Source: Progne subis subis
Lineage: Eukaryota; Chordata; Aves; Passeriformes; Hirundinidae
Assembly (NCBI GenBank): GCA_022316685.1
Contig: JAKJHU010000075.1
Location: 2,790,501-2,854,500, forward strand
Direction: 5' to 3'
Length of the DNA: 64,000 nt
The notes under the pieces were generated by a model, which ran no database searches, was not told where the DNA came from, and saw nothing but the letters and a program-made list of their open reading frames with translations. The translations under genes were made by a program, and so were the position numbers. Below are positions 39,794 through 51,540 of this stretch, in pieces; within the stretch, counting starts at the first letter, position 1; each line of letters starts with the position of its first letter.

Positions 39794-40196
39794 TGTGTGA
39801 GAAAAGTGAAAACTGCTCCTAATATTGTACAGTAGCTAAAAAGTCTGACTCCATTTTATGAACAATCAAAAGGCTTTAAAAAACTCAGAAAAACCAGGGT
39901 GACAAGAATCAAACACTTGAAGGCATTTATGCTTGTAAAATCATTTGAATAAATAGGATTTCTGGAAATTTAATAATAAACTTAGATCAAAGGCTATATT
40001 CTATGGTTCATAGCAAATACCAAGTTTCATAGAGCTAATTTTCATGAAAAATAAAGACATGGAAACCAGTTAGGCATGTGGAAGTATTCTGGACTTCTAA
40101 AGTCATAATTTTTGGGACTATTTATATTTTCTTCTCTCAGATTAAAGTTTACTTTTATTTCCTTTTGTTACAAACAAGGCTTTCAAGGTACTCTCT
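39794..40196. other. Short AT-rich spacer between two LTR-derived blocks
   Basis: No gene or repeat recognised. Confidence 0.5.
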
Positions 40197-40690
40197 TGTG
40201 TTTTAACCCCAGTTGACATCTTAGCCCCACCCAGCTGCTTGCTCACTTCCCCACAAGGACATGGCAGGGAAAATCAGAAAGGCAAAAGAGGGTTTTAACC
40301 ATATCATGGGTTGACATAAAGCAAAACCTGCAGGTATCATCAAAGCAAACCCAGGAATTCATTAGCTAATTCCCATTAGCTATAATGGTTAGTTGTGAGG
40401 ACAAGCAAAGTAACTCCAAAGTCCCCTCTTCTTCCTCCTCCACTTTGTGTTACGTGCTGAGCATGACACCAAATGGTGTGGGATATCCCTTGGATCAGTT
40501 GGGGTCAGCTGCCCAGATTCTGTTCTCTCCCACCTCCTTGAGCATCCCCAGCCTGCTTGGTGAGAAAGAGAGAAGGCTTTGATGCTGTGTAAGATGTGTA
40601 AGAACTACTCAGCAATAACTGAAACATCCCTGAATTATCCACTTAGTCATGGGATAGCAATGGCAGCTATCCCAGTTGAAACTTGTATGC
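40197..40690 (-). mobile_element. ERVL-like LTR, minus strand
   Basis: The plus strand opens tgtgttttaaccccag (40197-40212), the reverse complement of a characteristic avian LTR 3' end. Landmarks of the same family follow: ccacccagctgcttgctcac (40228-40247), catgggttgacataaagcaa (40306-40325), tgctgagcatgaca (40456-40469), ggatcagttggggtcagctg (40492-40511) and actcagcaataactgaaaca (40607-40626). The right end near tatcccagttgaaact (40669-40684) is the eroded 5' terminus. I recognise the family with good confidence but cannot give its database name. The 65-codon plus frame inside is antisense and not a gene. Confidence 0.8.
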
Positions 40691-42535
40691 TTCTGTAGTC
40701 ATGTGCTTCATACAGAGTTGCAGTTTTTTCCATGCTCTCACCTGTTAAAAGCAAACAAAAATGGATGATAAATAAGATACTCTTACGATTCAATTATGAG
40801 ACCATTATCTGTCAGGTCACCATGATTCAAAAAACTGTACATAATGGGACAGACTTTGAAGCCGAAACTAAGAAAGTTGTCTGGGTTTTTGCCTCTCTAT
40901 TTTTGTTTACAAGTACATATGAAATTGCAGTTCATACAATAAGATCTAGTATTACAGTGTTAAGTATAGGTAGCATATGAAAATGAGTGTGTGTTGCACT
41001 TGTAGGTACAAGATTGTCATCCCAAGACTTTGCTACATATTTTAATTTCCACTTCTAGGTTTAGTAAGCACAGCTTAAAACTAGAAGGTGCTGTGAAGAG
41101 ATGAAAGTGTTGAAAGAAAAGAATAAAAATGTTGTTGGAAGAGTTGTAAAAAAACACTAGGCTATGAAGCCATAATGCCAACAAAGCTAGATACTGCTCT
41201 CTATGTATATATGTTTGTTTAAAAATGTTTGGTGAATTCAGAGCAGTATGATGCAGTTGTAGTTTAGATTACAAGTGTTGCAAAATACATTCATGATCAT
41301 GAATTGTAAATGAAGCAATAACTTCTGACTGTGTAATTAATGTGTCCTGTTGATTCAATTTGTACTGCTTAAAGAGTTTGATTCCTTCTTGTGCCAAAAA
41401 CATTAACTTGTGTGTGATAAAATCCACTGCATCAGAGAAAGAGATAAAACCAATCATCATGCTGCGTACTCTATATTCTAGGGAAAATACAGTGACACTT
41501 TTTGAAAGGACAAAGGAATCTTTATCTCATTCAACACAATTTAAAAGCTCTATATTCTCCATTAGATGGGTCCAGGAGAATTTTGACTCAGATATACAAA
41601 GCTTTTTACAATCCTAAATCTCACTGAAATAAAAGGAGCTGGAAATCTAACTGTGATCCTTGCCAATGGCATCTCTTTTTCTGTAAACCCACAGACTGAT
41701 TTCAGTTCTCCTTGAAGTGCTCTGTGCATAAAGTTCCTACCTATTCTACTTTGAAATCCTCACTGGTAAAGTTAGATGACCCATATGTTCAGTGAAGCAT
41801 GTCCTAGATATCTTTTTGTTTCTCACATTTGAAAATGTTGATAGGAATAATTACAGGATGAAATTTCCAACCTTCAGTGGAAGGTCAGGAGAAATTGGAA
41901 GCAGTTTCACAGGGATAGTCTGCATTGGCCATTTCTCCAAGAATGAGACAGTGCTCAGGGACTTGGAGGAATAACAAAATTCCAGACTGAGCTGTGGGCT
42001 TAATTAAAGCTATAGACTAGAACAGAAGATATATTTGCTATTTGCTTTTAATTTGGGCAAGTTTAAAACCGTGCAAGTGATCACCTTGATTAATTGTCTA
42101 GATACTGTTAAAATCTCCTTTGGTCACTTACAATCCCTACACTTAGTGTGGTAATGAATGGGAATAAATAATCTTCCATTTCATTCATAATAACAATTTG
42201 ATAATTATCCCTCAAAGATTAAAACAATGTCTGTGACTGATGTATCAATATCTTCCACAGTTCCTACTGGGAGGAGTGGAGAGGGAGGAGGAGAAGGAGC
42301 CTTCTTCCCTGAATCACAGCAAGCTGAGTAAAAGGACTGCTATTGTGCCTTCAAATCATACAAATTAATTTTAAAACTGGCAAGAAAGTTGCCTTTTTTA
42401 CCCTACATATGACTTGGTTGTTGTTCTTTGGCCTATCACATATAATTTTTTTTCCTTAGGTGGCTTGCTGCCCTGAAATTGTGTTTGATTCACTCAGTCA
42501 TTATTCCAGTTTCTTACGATATGTATTTTTACTGT
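40691..42535. other. AT-rich unique DNA, no gene seen
   Basis: Frames are up to 85 codons with no recognised domain. No repeat family is recognised. Confidence 0.55.
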
Positions 42536-42537
42536 AA

Positions 42538-42628
42538 CTATTCTATTCTATTCTATTCTATTCTATTCTATTCTATTCTATTCTATTCTATTCTATTCTA
42601 TTCTATTCTATTCTATTCTATTCTATTT
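42538..42628. repeat. (TTCTA)17 pentanucleotide microsatellite
   Basis: Seventeen uninterrupted TTCTA units run from 42541 to 42625, with a partial unit on each side. Such a pure and long array is likely to vary in length between individuals. Confidence 0.98.
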
Positions 42629-44029
42629 ATTCTTGTTATATTATAACTATAACTATTTCAACATCTTTATAATGCCACTAAGTAGATATGAGTATTTATA
42701 AGGAAGGAATGAGCATCTATACAACATGGAATAACTTACTTAAAAGTCAGATATAAAACCTGTAAAATACCTGCAAGGTGGTGTTTCTTTTTCTATTTTA
42801 CATTTCTCTCTCTCTCTTTTTTTTTTTTTTAAAGATATTTGAAACTCTATACTTCTGTTAAAATTTAAAATGCTGTAGAAAATAAAATTACACTGCCACA
42901 ATGATCATAAAAAGTTGTTTAAGCCACAGATGGCATAGTAAAGCTGAATATAATCTATAACATATATGAGCACATATAAGTGTGATGGAGCATTGTACAA
43001 GCACACCAAGTTGGCACAGGTGCAAGGTACAGTGGAGTCTTTAAAGTCAGAAAGCACCAGTGTCGAACTGATAGTAATAAGGGCAAATGTCAGATGCATT
43101 AACATCACCTCTGGGATCCTTTGTAAGAGTCTAAATGTCCAATTTGAACGTAATATACTGCTATATATACTGCTAACCCTGAAAGAAATAATTAATGGAA
43201 GGTTAATGATTTGAATATGACAGATCTTGGGGCTAAGTCAAGACACTTGGGCTTAAAAAATAAATCTAGATTTAGTTTTTGCTTTGTAAAATATATACTT
43301 TGGGATTTTGAGGAAGTAAATTACTTTGAGTTATCAAAGATCTCTTTTAAAACAAAGTTCAGCACAAGTATCACTTTTTTTTTTTTTCTAAATACAAGTT
43401 TTAGGATCCTTCAGCACAGGAATGAATACTTTGTGAGAACCATGAGTTAGAGAAACATGCAGGTCATTCTTGTTAGTCTACTTGGTAAGTGATTTCCAGT
43501 TAGCTAATACTTTTCCAGTAGATGATACAAATTTACACAAATAATTTTGGTCATTACTATAGTAAATAATTTCATTATATAGCATGAAACATGCATTCAT
43601 TCCTGTATATAAATATGCACAGAAAAAAAATATATACATAATTAGTTATTACACTTTCAGTACTATTATAAATTATACAATATAATATTAAAAATATTAA
43701 AACACCATGCCCCCCCCCCCCCCCAGCCCCCCCTCCCTGTCCTAAAATTTAAAAGCTATTGCTCAGATGCTAAGCTTTGTCTGGAATTCCCTTGTATACA
43801 GGGATATGTATAACATATATACAGATAATATAAGAGGGAAACACTACATCTGCTGTGAAGTCTTATATTTTTATGTATTTTTTTTCCTAAACAGAATAGA
43901 AAAAAAAACAAAACAGGAGAGTTGTAGCTCATACTGTAGCACTTTGATTTAATTTATAAGAAAGTTACTACTTACAGTAGCACCACACTCACTGCCCTAA
44001 CAAATGCTAGCAAAAAAGGCAAAAGTTAA
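42629..44029. other. AT-rich unique DNA with short homopolymers, no gene seen
   Basis: It holds a (TC)n/T run at 42808-42831, a T11 run near 43376 and the C-rich tract at 43710-43738. Frames are up to 82 codons with no recognised domain. Confidence 0.55.
43710..43733. repeat. Poly-C tract (C15, then AG, then C7)
   Basis: C15 is followed by ag and C7, then tccctg. The minus strand therefore carries G runs that could fold as a G-quadruplex. Surrounding DNA is strongly AT-rich, so the tract stands out. Confidence 0.95.
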
Positions 44030-44063
44030 TGTAGTGGTTTCAAATTCACCTATTTCTATTTCT

Positions 44064-44077
44064 CGGCCAATGCACCA
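44064..44077 (-). other. tRNA-Gly-like primer-binding-site motif inside the LTR
   Basis: The 14 bases CGGCCAATGCACCA on the plus strand equal the 3' end of vertebrate tRNA-Gly including CCA, as I know it. The minus strand therefore reads TGGTGCATTGGCCG, the form of a retroviral primer binding site. An inner LTR-like end, tgtagagg (44083-44090), lies just beyond it. Confidence 0.55.
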
Positions 44078-44188
44078 ATTAGTGTAGAGGTTTGAGTGCC
44101 CACTGAAACTATTTAATCTTTTTCTGCTGTGAGATAGGATTAGCAGAAAAGCTATCAGGCTCAAAACTTAAAAGGATATAACAACAGA

Positions 44189-44194
44189 TTTATT
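44189..44194 (-). terminator. AATAAA signal of the 44-kb LTR
   Basis: TTTATT on the plus strand. In LTR orientation it lies downstream of the GC-rich U3 part and upstream of the agcctg landmark, at the same relative place as in the 61.4-kb LTR. Confidence 0.5.
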
Positions 44195-45610
44195 AACAAA
44201 ACTAAAAGAGAGAAAAAAATAAGTATCACACTTCCCCTCTTCTCCAAAAACTTTTTTTCTTTCATTCTGGCAAGGTGTAGAGACAAAAATTAGACTTCAG
44301 GTCAGTTACCACCTCTCAAATAGTTTCATCAGTTCATTTAGAGAGAGGTGTTTCTTTTGGTCTGCCATGAAACTTCCCACAAGACAAACAGTTCTCTTGT
44401 GGCTTTAATTCTCACAAAATCAGCTGCCCAGGATTCTGTAGTTGTGTAGTCCCTCCCATATTACATAGCCTTCCCACAGCTGCGTTATGGGTCATGTAAA
44501 CTTATGGGGTACCATTTTAAAGATGAACAGTTCAAAAGCAAAGGTTTTCTTCATCTCTAATAACAGAGATCTTTTGTCTTTCTAGAGACAGATCTTCATT
44601 TTCATCTCATCTCTCTCTCTCTCTGTTCAAGATTCTCATAGGATCACAGTTGCTTCAGTATTTACTTATTTCACTACAAATGCCTTTGTTCAAATCTATA
44701 GTTTGAATACTCTCATCTCCCCATCCATGCTTTCCATGACTTAGAGGGGTATTCTAGTATATCACAGTCCATTACCACGGCTTACAAAATAATTTCAGCC
44801 TGAAACCGAGGCATCTTCTCATTCTTTTTCCATGTAAGATTCAACTCCTCTTTCATTGACTTTGATATCTTCATATTGTCTCTCTACGTGTCTTCACTCA
44901 GTCCTTTGCTCTTACTCAAGAGGGATTACTGCTTTGCAAGTTTCATCTGTGAAAAGAAGGAGTTAACATTCTCCCAGGTCTGCATGATGGTTCTTCCAGG
45001 CAGTGGCTGGAGGTGGTAGAGTCAGGCCACACTGAGGCTAGGACAAGATCTCAGGTTTCTGGCCACTGCAGTGGGGCCACTCTGCATGGCTGGGCCACCC
45101 CTGTCGGCTGGATGACTTTGTAGTGATGGCCAGAGCTGTCTGTGGTGAAGGATTCTTCAGAAAGCCATGCCGGTGGGTGGGGGAAAGGGCCTGGTCCCTC
45201 AGCATGGGCTGCCCTGCCTGGCTAGGCCTCCTGGGGCCACGATGAGGGGGCAGCTTTAGCGGCAGGATATTAGCAGCTGCTCGGGCCTGATACAGCCGGG
45301 ATGGAGCATTCTCTCCTCCCCTTCCCCTGCCCGGTATCTAATGGGCCCAGCTCCAGCACGGAATGGGGCCTGGTGGGCTTCCCAGGAAGGGGCCTGGTCT
45401 CAGGCAGGGCCCAGCCAGCCCAGCCCCCATGGCAAGGATGGAAGAAAAGAGAAATTTACCTGGGGTTCCTCTGATTTAACCTGTTTGGCCACAGAGGCAT
45501 ATACCCATATTTAATTGGTTAATCAGGTTGTCAGTATTTAAAGCTAGTCACTGGTTGGTTTTGCCACAGCTTTTTCTTAGAAAAATCACTTCTGTGGAAA
45601 AACCAGTACA

Positions 45611-46365
45611 CTAAATAATTTTTAAAAATCAGATTTTTGTATTGCTCTCCAACAAAAAGATCTCAGTTGTGATGTTTGTTATAAAATCATATTGGTAACA
45701 AACCATATATGGTGAATTTTGATTTGATCTGCAAGGTAGTGATCATTTGTTCATTTCTCACATGAGCATTTTCCCAGACTGTTGTTCTGGGATATAAGGT
45801 TTTTTTGGTCTTGTTTATTTGTAATGTTTTAATCAGCTTAACCTTTTTTTTGTCCTTCCACTTGTAGGTACTTGCCACCGGGTCAATGATGATCACTGTT
45901 TTTCTCCATGTCTTCCTCATACAAACTCAGTTTGTGAGACCTGAAGACCTTGAGATTTGAAGATGATTGTTTCAATACAGATAATTGAGAGAGGACAAAG
46001 AGAAGCCCAAAATGGGAACAGGAAGTTTTAAAATTAATTTTATGGGGAAAAAATTAGAAACAATATAGATAACCCAAAGACCTTATTTAAGGAACAAGAA
46101 TAACATAAATTTTAAAAGTGGGGAGGGCAGAGAGTGAGCCAGAAGAGAGTTTTTGTGGTGTAGATATAACACAACTATGACAATATTGTTGTAGCTGCAG
46201 TTAGTTTGCAGGAACTACAAGTCACTGACATTTTAGAATGTTAGATTTGTGGATTTACAGTAGTGCTGGATGTGAATCAAGAACAGTTACCATAGGTCTC
46301 CTAATAAAGTCCTCTTACCAGTTCAGGGAATACTCCTTAAGCTTCATAGAGTTCTTGGTTTGTCC
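45611..46365. other. AT-rich unique DNA, no gene seen
   Basis: A minus frame at 45687-45920 (77 codons, lysine-rich) has no recognised domain. Nothing else is recognised. Confidence 0.5.
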
Positions 46366-46532
46366 ACTCTCCCACCTTGTCCAGACCTTTCTGTACGATG
46401 GCTCACCCTTCTGACACATCCTCATGATCCAGCTTAATGTCATCAGCAAACTTGGTGAGGGTTCTTCAATCCCAGCAACCAGAACACTTACGAATCTCTT
46501 TAAATTATGTATGAAGACGTTGATTGTGTTTA
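46366..46532 (-). mobile_element. CR1 LINE internal fragment, minus strand
   Basis: The plus strand shows the reverse complement of the CR1 ORF2 segment that encodes the reverse-transcriptase region. Landmarks are cttgtccagacctttctgta (46376-46395), cttaatgtcatcagcaaact (46433-46452) followed by tggtgaggg, and atgaagacgttgattg (46510-46525). The cagcttggtgtcatc-type block is one of the best preserved parts of avian CR1. Both ends are truncated. Confidence 0.75.
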
Positions 46533-49500
46533 GGAGTAGGTTTAACTGTATTCTTTTTGTGAGAAACTCACCTGTATATGGGGTTTGGTAAGAAAATGAA
46601 AAGAGTTGATTTGTTACCTACAACTCTCACTTCTAAGTAAGAGCACATATGCAGATTTGACATTCTCCATTTATGACACTATGTAAATGCTTTGCGTCAT
46701 CAAACACAGCCAAAGATTTCTGTCTTACTGTGAAAGAAATACAGCAATGTGTAAGGTTTCCATTTCCTTTGTTAGCAGTTAGTGTGTGGCTTAAACAAAA
46801 TAAAGAAAGTTATTCAAAAGACTTCCAAATATACGTGTGAAGTCGCTATAAGGTATAAATTGTTCTGTTTTCAGCTTCTTTTAATATATTTTTTCCTTTC
46901 TATTAAAACAAAAAATAATTAGTCAAAATGAAAACCCATTTCCCAGAAGACCCCGTTTCTCATATTCTTGTATTTTATTGTGAACCTCGTGGTATCATTT
47001 GACATCTTTAAAGAAGAGTAATAGCCAAGCTGCAAACACATGCCAGCTACACAATACAAACCTACAGTATATTAATTGTTGACCTTTGCACTTGGAAAAT
47101 ATCTAAAGTTCTTTATTTATGAAAACCTATCAGCAGTACCCTGCTACACTGTCATATATAGTAAGAGCCGTATATATCAGTTGATCTCTGTGTATAGTTT
47201 ATGGCATCTAAGGTGTAGTAAAGGGATACATCAGGGTTTATCATCTGCACCCTGCTGGTTACTTGACAAGAGTTTCTGTTTAAGATATACGTCAAAGAGC
47301 AAAAATAAAGTGCATAGAAAAAATAAAGGTATCTATTAAAACAGTACAACTAGCAACATCTGGGAAGCCCATCAATAGAATTTTATAGCTTGCATTTGCT
47401 TGAAGTTAAGGTTTATTGCATGGAACGTGTGGTAAAAGAATCATGTCATTTCTCACCTTGTTGTTATAGCTGAACATGGGGAGTGTGTGTTGTATCCATT
47501 CCTACAATAAAAATCACTTCGATATGCATACATACACACACATGCACAACACATCCACCAAGAGGTTCACCTGGCTGGTGTCTGCTAAATAGGGAATAAA
47601 GTCATATATGAATCAAAGTTTCATGTCCATCTATACAAAATTATATTAAAAAAAAAAAAAAAAAAGGCAGCAGAAATGTTCTTGTACAGGATGGGTATAC
47701 AACAATATTGTTTAGATTGTATGTAGATTAGTGCATAGTCATTACTAAGAACACTGAAAATCTGATACTATGGTATCAGATTAATAGACCATACTAAATA
47801 CCATAGATAGAAAAAGAATGCTGGAGATAATTCTTGCATGCTACAGGAAAAATATGAAGAGTTATAAAAGCTTGTTTAAAGGACTAACCCTTCAGAAGTA
47901 AAAGCTCCTTAAGAAGACTCAGAACCCGTTTATCATCTGATTTAACACGGTAACTTCTTTTGCAGAAGTGACACTACAACATAGAAGTACACTTGAACTT
48001 CACTTAAATGGTATAGTGATTTCTTTCAGTTTCAGTAGTCATGGTCAAGATGCGATTTTTTCCCTGCCTCAAATACAAAAACGTAGAAATTTTCCTCCTC
48101 GCTTTGTATGTAGATTGAACCTTCCAAAAGATGGGAGAGTTTTTGCCAGTTCCAAGATGATTCATTGCACTTTAAAATATGTCAAATTTCAGTTCATGAA
48201 AACATCCTAACTTGACAATTCAAGAAGAAAAGCAAAGGAACAAAATTAACCATTGAAAATGTTTTAAAAACACCTTTCCTTTTACTTTTTGAATATTTTG
48301 TCAGAAATGATGGATAGACTCTTTTCCACCCTCTTAAATAAGGCATCTATTATGGTCACATATTTGATGCATCCCTTAATCACTATAATAAATATGTAAA
48401 AATTTATTATAATGAGACATATGTAGAAAAAGGAAGTTTAAATCACTACTGCATTAAGAAATTGCAGCAATTATTCCTTTCTCACCAGAACCACTCAATC
48501 CTATTTTATTCCAGTAGAAGCTGTTCTCTATTCAGCATTTCATGGAGAGAAAACCAGAACTCTTATTTAGATATCTGACGATGTACTTTTTTATCTCATT
48601 AAAAAAAAAAAAAAAAAAAAAAAAGTGAAAAGCCCTCAGGCTCCCTCCTGAAAGTAGTACTGTTAGTTATTTTGGAAGTGATTCAGCCTTATTACTTATA
48701 CTCTTTTCTAGGCAACTATTCTTTACTTTTGTCAGAGGTTTTTGATTGGATTAGGATTAGACTAGGTTTTTTTACAGGGCTGGATTAAGTTGCTGGAGTG
48801 TCCCATATGGTTAGAACATTTAGTTCTTTTAAAACAAGAATAATATGTGACTCCAGTCTATTAAAATAAATAAAAAATGTATGCGTAAGAACAGAATAAT
48901 ATTTAAATAAACCATCAGTTAGGGAAATTATATTTCTGTTCAGTAACTTTTCAAAATCATTATAGATTATGAAGACTCTGCTAAACTGTCCAGTTTTTAA
49001 AAGTTAGATTTGAAATAATTCAAATAATTGACTGCTGCTAAAGAGTCATGAATACAAAAGGAAAATCATAAATGTAAGGTTCATAGTTTTTTTAATTATA
49101 TAAAAATTGCCAAAGTTGTTATATTCAATTACTTTAGAAAAACACATTGTCAATATCTTTGTAACATACAAAAGCTACTAGTTCACGATAAGAGTGAGTT
49201 TAAGACCACAAAGTATAAAATAGTTAAAATAGATAATGAATAGAAGTCTCTATTTGTATTCAGAACCACAGCTGCTTTGTGGGTAAACATTTTCTCTCAT
49301 TATTTATACTAAGTTTTTCTGCTTTTCTAGTGTTGCATGAAATGCCTTATGGGTCTTATAGCATGCAGAGAAGGCTCCACACCCCAGTGAAAAGAGAAGG
49401 AAACAAATGGCTAGCCTGATCTTGTTAAGAATCTTTTTCGGTATCAGCATTAGCTCATCAACTCTCAAAATGAGCTAGACATCTAAAAAAAAACCCCAAT

Positions 49501-51260
49501 TCTCAGCTAATTTTATTTTTTAAAAGTTTATTTATTAAAAGGACAAAACTTATTACTATTTAATTCTGATGATATGCCACATATCATCACAATTAAATTT
49601 TTGAAGAAAACTGAAGACAATGCAAAATAAAAAAGTGTTCTGGGTCCAACAGCTACAAAGAATTACATTAAGTAAGCTTAATATATGTTATACAGCCATA
49701 TTAAATAAATATAGATTTAATTTATTATTTTTAAAATGCACTTAAGAATTTAATACAGAATATTTTTTCTGATTACTATTTTTAAAGGAAATGTGGTAGA
49801 AAATGGAACCAACCAAGCCTACATTCTTCCTCCACTCCAATCTTTGCATGTGTCTTGCAGGTGGTAGTGCTTACCATCCCCTACTCGCTGGCAACTATCT
49901 GACATAGTATTAAATCTTTTTTTGATTAATTGCCATAACTCTTTTCACAGTATGAAGCAAATTAAGGTTTCTGAAGGGAGGGGCACAAAGGTAACACATT
50001 TTACGTAACAACTTTTATGCTAGAGAGTTGTTCATTAGCTCTCATTTTTTGTCTGAAACTTTTCCTGAAGTGATTTTTGATATCCATCACAGTACAGAAC
50101 TTTCTGTACCATGTCTTATTCACCTAAGGCTTTATCTTTAGATTAACATACTGGCTAGTTTGGACTATTTTTAATGGAGAGGAAAATCTCATTATACAGT
50201 GAGAAGATGAGTATTTCTGAAATTAAAGATAATAAGCCAAAGGCATTAAGCTATCAGCTGTCTTAACAGCTAAGATATTGACTCTCCTGAACATCAAAGC
50301 TTGGTCTAAATTGTCCCTATTATTTCTAGATTAAGAAAGAAAAAATAAAAAAATAAAAAGAAGATCCAGTCTGAAAATTATCTTTGTCAAAAAATTACCA
50401 TATTTTTCACTTTTTGCATCTACACACTGTGGTTATGGATAGTATTTTCTAAAATTGTTTGACTAATAATAGTGTCACATTTTCTGTCTCTTTTAAATTA
50501 TGCAGTAGTTTGTTTACTCAAAAGAAAAATGTATACTGGAATTAATAACCTTCTACTAAAATGTAAAACTTTGCCATTTTTTATAAGTAGAAATTGGCAA
50601 TATTTAATATTTGAATGATCAGATAAAGAGCAACATTGAAGTGTATATTCCACTTGCTTGCTATCTGTTCTCTAGAACAGACCTGAAAAACAAAGAAAAA
50701 AATCTGAGAAATCAGGTTTTGTAGAGTTTCAATCATCTACTTTTAAAGACTAACTTTATGCATGCATATAAACACAGGTAGAGAACAGCAACATTTATAT
50801 TAATTAGGATGATTTTCACAGACAATACCTGATGCTTTACAGAGAGTACAAATAGCCATGTCAAAATTGATTGGAACACACAAGACTAGAAATTATTATT
50901 AGATTTACAGTGACATTCCTATTTTTCTCTATCTGTAAGTGAAGGGTATGTTTTCAATTCATTCATACATGATAGCAAGAGTTTTATGAGATTTAAAAGT
51001 TACTATAACTATTTGACATTTTCATACTGCAAAAAATTAAGAGACCACTACATATTCATATACTTAAAGAAGAATATACCATCCAAATGTTGAATGATTA
51101 CACTCAGTGGCTACTATAATTTCTTAAAGGTTGCCACTGGCATTAAATATGTTGGTGTCTTAGCAGGTGGTAATTTTCAGAAATTTTCAGATTTTCATCT
51201 TTCTATTTAAGTTTGTCATGTCTCTTAAGTGAAAAAAAAGCTTTTTATTTTTCCCCCTAT
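46533..51260. other. AT-rich unique DNA, no gene seen
   Basis: Long stretch of AT-rich sequence with A runs at 47648-47665 and 48601-48624. Frames are up to 87 codons (47076-47339) without recognised domains. No repeat family is recognised. The 48.6-51.2 kb part has almost no open frames over 60 codons. Confidence 0.6.
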
Positions 51261-51540
51261 AGCATAGAATCATAGAACCAGGTCCAGAGTATCCTGACTT
51301 GGAAGGGTCCCAAAAGGATCACTGAAGCTGAAAGCCTGGCCCTGCACAAGACCATCCCCAAGAGTCACACCCAAGAGCATTGTCCAAATACCTTGAACTC
51401 TCTCAGGCTTGGTGGTGTGACCACTTCCCTGGGGAGCCTGTTCCAATGCCTGACCACTCTCTCAGGGAAGAATCTTTTCTTAATGGCTGACCTAAATGTT
51501 TCCTGACTCTGCTCCATATAATTCACTTAGGTCCTGTCAT
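51261..51540 (-). mobile_element. CR1 LINE 3' end, minus strand
   Basis: The left edge agcatagaatcatagaacca (51261-51280) is the reverse complement of the CR1 terminal repeat region, followed by acttggaagggtccc (51297-51311). Then come ggccctgcacaagaccatcc (51338-51357), ttggtggtgtgaccacttcc (51409-51428) and ctggggagcctgttccaatg (51429-51448). Thus the 3' terminus is preserved and the copy is truncated after about 280 bp. Confidence 0.93.

Larger units (their letters stand above)
44030..45610 (-). mobile_element. Long ERV LTR (about 1.6 kb), minus strand, with PBS-like motif near its 3' end
   Basis: The plus strand starts tgtagtggtttc at 44030 and ends ggaaaaaccagtaca at 45610. These ends form an imperfect terminal inverted match (tgtagtggttt against tgtactggttt). 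In minus orientation the order is U3 with a GC-rich segment (about 45000-45430), then AATAAA (complement of 44189-44194), then an agcctg-containing R/U5 part. The same R/U5 landmarks occur in the plus-oriented LTR at 61.4 kb, so both belong to one family or to related families. Flanks gttaa and ctaaa are at best a decayed 5-bp target duplication, so the right end is uncertain (an alternative is about 45655). No retroviral protein-coding sequence is present. Confidence 0.7.

Noticed and set aside
42538..42628. Regular repeats that could suggest a CRISPR-like array
   Set aside because: Perfect 5-bp tandem units without spacers: a microsatellite in a vertebrate genome.
44064..44077. tRNA-Gly gene
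   Set aside because: Only the 14-base 3' end is present, with no anticodon arm or D arm; it fits a retroviral primer binding site motif instead.
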